From Myxococcota bacterium (lineage in GTDB: Bacteria > Myxococcota_A > UBA796), in NCBI GenBank assembly GCA_029251165.1, contig JAQXDW010000151.1:62001-126000 (forward strand): DNA of 64,000 nucleotides, read 5' to 3'. The first letter of the stretch is position 1, and every line of letters starts with the position of its first letter. The position numbers and the translations under genes were made by a program. Of this stretch, positions 50,904-57,540 are shown one piece after another. A model generated the notes under the pieces. The model worked only from the letters and a program-made list of their open reading frames with translations, did no database searches and had not been told where the DNA came from.

Positions 50904-50939
50904 ACAAAAGCCCCCTGCGGCTCTGGGCTGCAGAGGGCT
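50904..50939 (-). terminator. Hairpin between gltA and sucC
   Basis: AGCCCTCTGC/GCAGGGGGCT on the minus strand: nine pairs plus one A-C mismatch, then TTTGTT. Partial terminator or attenuator after citrate synthase. sucCD would then have its own promoter or depend on read-through. Confidence 0.6.
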
Positions 50940-50954
50940 CTAATGAGGGGGGGC

Positions 50955-52118
50955 TTATCCGAGGCGTCGGGGGTCCTGGTTCTCCGCCTTGAAGCTACAC
51001 CGGTAGATGGCGACACCCTTGCCGCCACGGAAGTTGAGGCGCTCGTCGACGATCTGAGCGGCAATGCCCGCGATGCGCGCGAGGCCAAACAGGGTGGTGT
51101 AGTAGTCGGAGTCGAGCAGGCCCGCTGCGTTGAGCAGGGTACCGGAGACCGCGTCGACGTTGGGGTACGGGTTGGAAATCCGTGGGTTTTCCTTGAGCAC
51201 CTTGACCGCGACCGTGCGCAGAGCGAGGGCGATCTGGAACAGCGGATCCTCGGGGTAGAGCTCCTGGCCGACGGCGTACTGGATGGTCGCGCGGGGGTCC
51301 TCGGCGCGGAGAACGGCGTGACCGAATCCGTAGATCAGCTCGCGGCGGGCAACCTTGCCCCGGATGACCTCTTCCAGCGCGGCGTGATCGGCGGTGCCGA
51401 CCTCCTGAACAAACGCCAGGCAGTTCTGGTTGGCCTTGCCGTGGCGAGGACCAGAGAGGCCAGCCATTGCAGCAGCCATGGAGGAGTAGATGTCCGCCAG
51501 CCCAGAGGCCACAGCCTTCCCGGAGAAGGTGGAGAGGTTTCCGCCGCCGTGGTCCATGTGCAAGACATAGAAGATGCGAAGCTGACGGGTGAGGCGCTCG
51601 GCATCACCGCCGGGAACACCCAGCATGTGCACGAAGTTCTCAACAAGGCCAAGCTCCGGCTTGCTGGCGATGGGGTCACCCCAGCCGCTGCGGATTCGGA
51701 AGATCGCAGCGATGAGGGCCGGCGCACGGCTGATGAGGTTGAGGGCATCCTCGTAGTAATCACCAGTCTTACCGGTCATGCCGAGCAGGGTGAGGCCGTT
51801 GATCAGCCACTCCATCGGGTGACCGGTCTTCGGAAGCTGCGCGAGCATCTTGAAGACGCTCTCGTCGACCGCAGCGCGCCCGGCGAGGTTTGCCTTGAAC
51901 TCCGTGAGCTGCTCGTCGCTTGGCAGCTCCTTGTTGAACATCAGGTAGATGACCGCTTCGGGATCGAGCTTGGAGAGGTCGGCGATTGGGTAGCCGACGT
52001 AGCTGACGCCCTCAGTAGGGCTGACGCGTGAGGTGCGCACAGTACCGACGGGAAAGCCCCGGAGTCCGGTGTTAAGTTGTGCCTCAGTGATGCTGTACAG
52101 GACATTGCTATCGGACAT
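50955..52118 (-). CDS. gltA: Citrate synthase
   Basis: Protein of 387 aa. It condenses acetyl-CoA and oxaloacetate. Catalytic blocks are HMDHGGGN (His), GLSGPRHGKANQ (His) and GFGHAVLRAEDPR (His, Asp). The wording LSGPRHGKANQ resembles the short archaeal/mitochondrial-like synthases rather than the long Gram-negative form with an N-terminal zinc domain. ATG 52118 follows from conserved length. Followed by a hairpin and then sucCD. Confidence 0.93.
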   Translation of the reverse strand: MSDSNVLYSITEAQLNTGLRGFPVGTVRTSRVSPTEGVSYVGYPIADLSKLDPEAVIYLMFNKELPSDEQLTEFKANLAGRAAVDESVFKMLAQLPKTGHPMEWLINGLTLLGMTGKTGDYYEDALNLISRAPALIAAIFRIRSGWGDPIASKPELGLVENFVHMLGVPGGDAERLTRQLRIFYVLHMDHGGGNLSTFSGKAVASGLADIYSSMAAAMAGLSGPRHGKANQNCLAFVQEVGTADHAALEEVIRGKVARRELIYGFGHAVLRAEDPRATIQYAVGQELYPEDPLFQIALALRTVAVKVLKENPRISNPYPNVDAVSGTLLNAAGLLDSDYYTTLFGLARIAGIAAQIVDERLNFRGGKGVAIYRCSFKAENQDPRRLG

Positions 52119-52175
52119 GTTCCCCGGCCTTGTCAAAGTCTAGATGTTTCGTCCGCTCCCTATCTCGACAAGACC

Positions 52176-52212
52176 GGGCTCGCCATGGGTAGCATTGTCC
52201 CATGACGAGCCC
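52176..52212. terminator. Perfect hairpin between selenoprotein gene and gltA
   Basis: GGGCTCG-CC-ATGGG / CCCAT-GA-CGAGCCC, 12 pairs around a 2x2 internal loop, 9-nt loop. No T tract. In the 137-nt gap downstream of the selenoprotein stop. Terminator or gltA leader. Confidence 0.5.
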
Positions 52213-52255
52213 AGTGGCTCAGGTCTGCACCTGACAATACGGTGGCTCCGATCGG

Positions 52256-52879
52256 CTAAAGCAGATCCTCGATGACGCTCTCATCGAAGGGCCAGAGGTC
52301 GGGGTTTACGATGGTCATCTCTCGATCGATGATCACGTAGGTGGGGTATCCACTTACGATGAAATTAGAGACCTGGTTTCCGCTGGCATCGCTGCAGACA
52401 GGATGCGTCAGAGCGAGGTCGTCCGCCCACGCCATCAGGGTGTCGGTCTCCGGGATCTGATTTCCGCCGTTGTCATCAACCATTACCGAGACGTACGCAA
52501 AGCCGTCGTCGACATACTGCTCGTAGTGTGCCTGCCCCTCCGGGGCAGAGTAACGACAAGTGCTTCACCACTCTGCGAAGACGTCGAGCACGATGACCTG
52601 TCCGTAGAACTGGTACATCTGGACTTCTTCGCCGAACTGATCGTTGAGCTGGAAGTTGTAGGCGATATCACCCTGATCGTAGCCGGTGCCCTCAAGCTCT
52701 GTGGGCACGTCGCTCTCAAGCGCATGCCACCAGCTGTTCTCGGGACCGTACTCGCTCGGCGGAGTGGTTTCTTCTTCTTCTTCCGCATCCTCATCGCCAT
52801 CTTCATCCGCTTCTTTGGTGTCGCACGCGGCAAACATCAGCGCTGAAGAGAGGATGAGGATGTCGCGCCATCGAAACAT
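52256..52879 (-). CDS. Selenocysteine-containing thioredoxin/TlpA-like lipoprotein (UxxC), TGA read as Sec
   Basis: 207 aa if the in-frame TGA at 52567-52565 is read as selenocysteine (residue 105). The start ATG 52879 follows AAGGAGG. The lipoprotein signal ends at FAAC (Cys19), then an acidic linker (about 20-45). The thioredoxin-like core has VIVLDVFAEW-Sec105-STC108, then GFAYVSVMVDDN, and the cis-Pro GYPTYVIID (Pro179). Sec replaces the first Cys of CxxC. Frame continues through 27 codons to the point where an independent ORF would start at 52483. A hairpin beginning 16 nt after TGA is a fit for a bacterial SECIS. Likely a periplasmic redox protein at the inner or outer membrane. Selenium genes are not in this window. 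Confidence 0.9.
52532..52548 (-). promoter_or_regulatory. Candidate bacterial SECIS hairpin
   Basis: On the minus strand CTGCCCC-GGA-GGGGCAG: seven perfect pairs, 3-nt loop starting GG. The stem starts 16 nt and the loop 23 nt after the TGA at 52565. Known bacterial SECIS elements lie just after the UGA with a G in the first two loop positions and the loop about 16-37 nt away. Confidence 0.8.
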
Positions 52880-52941
52880 GGGGCCTCCTTTGCATTCATC
52901 TCGGCAGGTCAACAGTACCCGCGCAGCAGCAGAGCGGTGTG

Positions 52942-53868
52942 TCAAATACCAGTATGGATATTCAGAATGCGCTGATATACAGCTTCATCCACGTTTCCAC
53001 CGCTCAACACGCAGGCCACTGCACCACTCGGAAACGCGCTGCTCAGCAGCGCACCGACTGCCAGCGCCCCTGTCGGCTCGACCCGCACGCCATCCGCAGC
53101 CAGCAGGCGAACCCCTTCCTCGATGTCTGCCTCGCTCACTCGAACGATGCCGGCAATTCCAGCCTGGATGACCGCCCAGTTGTGGACTCCGAGGCTGACG
53201 GTGCGGGCACCATCCGCGATGGTCTGCGGCTCTTGGTCGTTTCGGAGGAGCTGCCCAGCCTCCAGGGAGCGGGCCGCATCGTCGCCCATTGCCGGCTCCG
53301 CGCCAAAGACCGGCACGGCACTTCCTGCACGACACAGCCCGGTGATCACACCAGCGGACAGGCCGCCGCCGCCGACAGGGACCACGATCGAGGCCACGTC
53401 TAGCCCGGCGATCTCTTCCCCGAGGGTGGAGTTTCCAGCGATGACGAGAGGGTCGTCGTAGGCGCTGGCGACGTGGGCATCGGGATGCTGCGCGGCGAGC
53501 TGAGCGACCCGCTGCGCCCGACTGATGACCGTCGTGTCGATCAGCTCGGCGGTCGCACCGTGGCTGCGCACGGCATCGATCTTTACCTGCGCGGAGTTGT
53601 CAGGCATGACGATGGTCGCCCGCTTGCCCAGCACCTTGCAGGCGTAAGCAAGCGCCTGACCAAAGTTGCCTGAAGACGCTGCGATGAGGTGCTCAGAGTC
53701 CACGGTCGCCGCGACGTTGTAGGCCGCCCTCAGCTTGAAGCTACCGGTGATCTGACCGACCTCGCTGACCAGGGTCACCGGACGCCCAAGGCGCGCAGAG
53801 ATGGTGGGGGCGGACCGGATGGTGGTGGCTCGGATGGCGCCGCGGAGGGAGGGATGGATGCCGCTCAT
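52942..53868 (-). CDS. Threonine-dehydratase/serine-racemase-like PLP enzyme
   Basis: Protein of 308 aa, fold type II PLP enzyme. The PLP Lys is in TGSFKLRAA (about 45). The Asn in SSGNFGQALA and the glycine loop VPVGGGGLSAG bind the cofactor. The length fits a catabolic threonine dehydratase or serine racemase without the ACT regulatory domain. It could deaminate Thr/Ser or racemise Ser. Its start overlaps the plsX stop by 4 nt, and it lies 62 nt upstream of the selenoprotein gene on the same strand. Confidence 0.85.
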   Translation of the reverse strand: MSGIHPSLRGAIRATTIRSAPTISARLGRPVTLVSEVGQITGSFKLRAAYNVAATVDSEHLIAASSGNFGQALAYACKVLGKRATIVMPDNSAQVKIDAVRSHGATAELIDTTVISRAQRVAQLAAQHPDAHVASAYDDPLVIAGNSTLGEEIAGLDVASIVVPVGGGGLSAGVITGLCRAGSAVPVFGAEPAMGDDAARSLEAGQLLRNDQEPQTIADGARTVSLGVHNWAVIQAGIAGIVRVSEADIEEGVRLLAADGVRVEPTGALAVGALLSSAFPSGAVACVLSGGNVDEAVYQRILNIHTGI

Positions 53869-54878
53869 CCCCGCAGCTCCCGGATCTGTCCAGCGAGGTC
53901 GCGATCGACCGCCTTGGCTGCAACCTTCACGGCGTTTCGGATGGCGCGGGCGTTGCTGCGGCCGTGCGCCTTGATGACCACCCGATCAAACCCCAGCACC
54001 GGTGCACCGCCGTACTGCTTCCAGTCGGTCATGCTGCGGAGCTGCCGGATGCCCTGAGAGAGCATGGTCAGGCCCATCTTCCACAAGAACTTCCGGGCGG
54101 CAGCGTCTCGGGCGATGTCGGTGACCACCTCAGAGACCCCCTCCAGCATCTTCAGCACCACATTGCCCAGGAAGCCCTCGCAGACGATGACATCGACTGT
54201 GCCGCGCGGAATGTCCAGGCCCTCGACGTTGCCGGCAAAGCTCAGCGCGTCCATCTTGGAGAGGATCTTGTGGGCCTCGACGATCGCCGGGGTGCCCTTG
54301 CTGGGCTCGGAGCCATTGGAGAGCAGGGCGAGCTGTGGGGCGTCGTTGTCGGAGATGATCTGCGCATACGCTGCCCCCATCACAGCAAAGCCGACGAGGT
54401 CCTCAGCGGTGGCGTTGAGGGTGGCGCCGACGTCGAGCATCAGGGCAAACGGGTCACCTCGGGGTCCATGGCGCTGCTCGGTGGGGTAGACCGCCGCCAG
54501 CGCCGTGCGTCGGATGCCCGGCAGCCGCTCGAAGCAATCCGATGCCGCCAGGATGGTCGCTCCGGTGTGTCCAGCAGAGACCAGCGCATCGGCCTCGCCA
54601 TCTCGCACCAGCCTCGCGGCGACGTTGATCGAGCAATTCGGCATGCCGTCCAGCGCCGCCCGTGGCTTGGCATCCATCGCCACGATGCCCTTCGCCGGGA
54701 CGATCTGGATCCAGCGCGGATCGTAGCGATGCTCCGCGAGAGATGTGTTGATCGCCGCTTCATCACCGACCAGGAGGATGCGGACCGGGCGCTCCTCCCG
54801 CGACAGCTTCGCTGCCCCAGCGACCACCTCCGCGACCCCGAGGTCGCCTCCCATTGCATCGAGCGCAACCCGCACCAT
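53865..54878 (-). CDS. plsX: Phosphate acyltransferase PlsX
   Basis: Protein of 337 aa. It makes acyl-phosphate from acyl-ACP at the start of phospholipid synthesis. VALDAMGGDLG, SAGHTGATILAA, MLDVGATLNATAEDLVGFAVMG, LSNGSEPSKGTP and VIVCEGFLGNVVLKMLEG are all present. ATG 54878 preceded by GAGGTGGTC; a longer start at 54926 would add unrelated residues. Usually next to rpmF and fab genes; here followed by the PLP enzyme. Confidence 0.93.
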   Translation of the reverse strand: MVRVALDAMGGDLGVAEVVAGAAKLSREERPVRILLVGDEAAINTSLAEHRYDPRWIQIVPAKGIVAMDAKPRAALDGMPNCSINVAARLVRDGEADALVSAGHTGATILAASDCFERLPGIRRTALAAVYPTEQRHGPRGDPFALMLDVGATLNATAEDLVGFAVMGAAYAQIISDNDAPQLALLSNGSEPSKGTPAIVEAHKILSKMDALSFAGNVEGLDIPRGTVDVIVCEGFLGNVVLKMLEGVSEVVTDIARDAAARKFLWKMGLTMLSQGIRQLRSMTDWKQYGGAPVLGFDRVVIKAHGRSNARAIRNAVKVAAKAVDRDLAGQIRELRG

Positions 54879-55445
54879 GACCACCTCGCCCTCGAAGCCT
54901 ACCCCATCCAGCCAGAGGGAATGCACACGCCAGCCCGTCAGGGTCGAATCGACCGACCGCTCGCTCCGAGCCCCACCGCGTGGGTCGCTCTGAACAGACC
55001 AGCCTCAGCAGACACGCAGGCCACTCCCGTCGAGCTCCTCCGCAGGACTCACAGCCGCTCGATGCCACCCTCGACGCCCCGACAGCCCAGAGCAGAGCGC
55101 AGGCCAACACCTGCGGAGCGCGCGTGAGTGCTCGCCCCCATGCGCTGCAGTCCACAGGTCTCGGAGAGCACGATGCTGCAGGACGGTCCCACGATGACGG
55201 AGAGGCGTTCGGTCAGCGCCAAGCCACCGGGCAGCCGCTCAGTGGCTCGCAGGCTCAGCGCTCAAGCCGCTGCGCGGAGGCGGCCCCGGTGCCCAAGAAC
55301 GTCCGCCCTCGCTCTCGGTGGCTTCCCAGGCCGAGCGCGGGCACGCCGGCTCTCGGAGGCCCTGCGCCCGCCACGCGGGTGAGGCCGGAGGAAATCATGG
55401 GGTCTCTTCTGGGAAGCGGGGGCACTCTTCCAGCCCCGCAGCGCG
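54879..55445. other. 567-nt intergenic region, very GC-rich
   Basis: Between plsX start (minus) and receiver stop (minus). Overlapping open frames in several phases (for example 54980-55630 plus) have Arg/Ala/Pro-rich random composition and are not called. It should hold the plsX promoter. No known element seen. Confidence 0.5.
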
Positions 55446-55949
55446 CTACACGCCGCCGAGCTTCTCGATCACGTCATCGAGCCGAAACGGCTTCATCAGC
55501 ACCCCGTCGATGCCCTCCAGATCAGCGATCAGCTCGTAGTCCACCCCGGTCATCATCACGATCGAGAGGTCCGGACGGGTCTTGCGAAGAAAGCCCAGCA
55601 CCTCAGCCCCCGAGCACCCAGCGAGGTTGAAGTCGAGGAGGACAATCTGGACTCCCGGATTGTCCACAAGCAGCACCTTCGCTTCCTCGGCATCCTCCGC
55701 AAGCAGCGGCTTCAGCCCCCGCCGAGACAGCCCCCGCCGGAGAAATGAGCGAATGAGCGGATCGTCATCGATGATGAGGATCTGCTCATTTTCAGACTCT
55801 ACGGAGCCCTGCGGAGACGCTGGTGCTGTCGGCACCGGTGACAAGAGGGCGGTCGCAGGGACGCATGCTGTCCGCCACGATCGGCTCCAGAATAAGGCGA
55901 GGAGGCCGCCAATGATCAGCACAGTGAGAAACGCGATCGCTGCGGTCAC
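55446..55949 (-). CDS. Membrane-tethered response-regulator receiver
   Basis: Protein of 167 aa. An N-terminal membrane helix (about 4-21) and a Pro/Ala-rich linker precede a receiver domain (about 55-165). Receiver residues: IIDDDP, phospho-Asp in VLLDFNLAGCSG, MMTG and LMKPF, so it looks active. No output domain. A receiver fixed to the membrane is uncommon. It overlaps the FHA-sigma54 gene by 4 nt (ATGA), so the two are made together and may signal to each other. Confidence 0.82.
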   Translation of the reverse strand: MTAAIAFLTVLIIGGLLALFWSRSWRTACVPATALLSPVPTAPASPQGSVESENEQILIIDDDPLIRSFLRRGLSRRGLKPLLAEDAEEAKVLLVDNPGVQIVLLDFNLAGCSGAEVLGFLRKTRPDLSIVMMTGVDYELIADLEGIDGVLMKPFRLDDVIEKLGGV

Positions 55950-57538
55950 ATGAGCCCCAGGCGCTTCATTCGGTAGATGAGGCCGCTCCGTGAGATCCCA
56001 AGCTCCCGGGCCACCGAGGAGCGGTTGCCGCTGTGACGCTGCAGCACACCGGTGAGAAATTCACGCTCACTGGCTGCATCTCCAGGACCAGGACGTGACC
56101 TCGGCGGGACGGAAACGACAGCGGTAAGCTCATGGAACAAGAGGCTCTCGGGGATCACACGCGGTCCGCCCAGCACGATCGCACGACGCAGGACATTGGA
56201 CAGCTCGCGGATGTTACCCGGCCAGGGATGCGCCATGAGGATCGCCATCGCCTCTGGAGTGATGGTGGCGGCGGCGTTGTGCTGGCGGGCGAGGTGTGGG
56301 ACGAGCATCGCGATGTCGTCGAGGCGCTTCCGCAGCGGCGGGAGCGTGATGAACAAGGTCTCCAGCCGGAAGAAGAGGTCGCTCCGGAAGGTGCCAGAGC
56401 GCACCATCTGGACCAGATCGCGGTTGGTCGCGGCGACGACACGGACGTCTGGATACTCCAGCTTGAAGGTTCCCACCCGACGAACACCGCTGCCAGACAG
56501 CACCCGGAGCAGCTTGGCCTGAGCGGCCAGGGGAAGCTCTCCCAGCTCATCGAGAAACAGTGTTCCCCCGTCGGCCTCCTGGAATGCTCCGGCCTTGTCG
56601 GTGGTCGCGCCGGTGAAGGCACCCTTGACGTGGCCAAACAGCTCGCTCTCGAACAGGTCCGAGGCGATGGCCCCACAATTGATCGGAACAAAGGGCCCGT
56701 CGGCTCGGGGAGAGTGACGGTGGACTCCGTGGGCAGCCAGCTCCTTGCCGGTGCCGCTGTCGCCGATGATGAGGATCGGATCGTCGTGGCCCGCCATGCG
56801 CTTGAGGAGCCCAAACACCTTCTTCATCTCTCGGCTGACGCCGATCATCTCTCCAAACCGATCGGCCTCAGGGGTGATGACCAGCGGCTCAGTGTCCACC
56901 CGGAGCACACAGGCACCGATGCGGAATTCTTCGTCCGGGAGGACGGGGGTGATGTCACGGATGGGACGACCGTCCAGCCAGGTCTGCCCCTCTCCGGGCT
57001 CCAGCATCACCCGGCCACGGCTGATCCGCAGCCGGCAGTGGTCACGCTTGAGCGAGGGCTCCGGCAGGACGATGGTCGAGCCAGGACCGCCGATGCTCAC
57101 CCGGGGTCGGGTCAGGTAGAAGCGCTCTCCCCTTCCCTCGCCGTCGACCACCGTCAGCCGGGCCTGGGCAACGGCCATGGCGTCGCCAGCGCTCAGCAGC
57201 TCCTCATGGATGCGCAGCGGGACGGCATCAGAGGTGGGCGGAGCGATGGCGTCCGCCCCGCGGAAGACGAGGGTGAACTCACCGATGCCGATCCGGCTCC
57301 CATCAGACAGCGCAGTACGGCCGTCGCACCGGGTCCCATCGATGGTGGTCCCGTGGCGGCTCCGATCGGTCAGTAGCCACTCCTGTCCGCTGCCATCGAT
57401 GACGCAGTGGGTGCGGCTGATGGACTCTCCAGGAAGCGAGACGTCGCAGAAGTCTGCCCGGCCGATGGTCGTCCGACCCGGCCGCAGCCGGTACTCAAGC
57501 AGACGCATCTCCCCCCGGTAGAACAATAGACCAGCCAT
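55946..57538 (-). CDS. FHA-FHA-sigma54-dependent transcription activator
   Basis: Protein of 530 aa. FHA domain 1 (about 15-95) has GRADFCDVSLPGESISRTHC. A second FHA-like domain (about 125-215) has VSIGGPGSTIVLPEPSLKRDHC. The AAA+ domain (about 225-460) has GDSGTGKELAA, the sigma54-contact GAFTGA and DELGELPLAAQAKLLRVL, and a C-terminal Fis-type HTH. FHA domains bind phospho-Thr, so it is probably controlled by a Ser/Thr kinase. It should drive sigma54 promoters. Second-copy FHA is degenerate. Confidence 0.92.
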   Translation of the reverse strand: MAGLLFYRGEMRLLEYRLRPGRTTIGRADFCDVSLPGESISRTHCVIDGSGQEWLLTDRSRHGTTIDGTRCDGRTALSDGSRIGIGEFTLVFRGADAIAPPTSDAVPLRIHEELLSAGDAMAVAQARLTVVDGEGRGERFYLTRPRVSIGGPGSTIVLPEPSLKRDHCRLRISRGRVMLEPGEGQTWLDGRPIRDITPVLPDEEFRIGACVLRVDTEPLVITPEADRFGEMIGVSREMKKVFGLLKRMAGHDDPILIIGDSGTGKELAAHGVHRHSPRADGPFVPINCGAIASDLFESELFGHVKGAFTGATTDKAGAFQEADGGTLFLDELGELPLAAQAKLLRVLSGSGVRRVGTFKLEYPDVRVVAATNRDLVQMVRSGTFRSDLFFRLETLFITLPPLRKRLDDIAMLVPHLARQHNAAATITPEAMAILMAHPWPGNIRELSNVLRRAIVLGGPRVIPESLLFHELTAVVSVPPRSRPGPGDAASEREFLTGVLQRHSGNRSSVARELGISRSGLIYRMKRLGLM

Positions 57539-57540
57539 CG

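Noticed and set aside
52256..52945. Frameshifted or nonsense pseudogene in place of the selenoprotein
   Set aside because: There is no frameshift, the only interruption is TGA exactly at the CxxC first Cys, the downstream frame is well kept and a SECIS-like hairpin follows.
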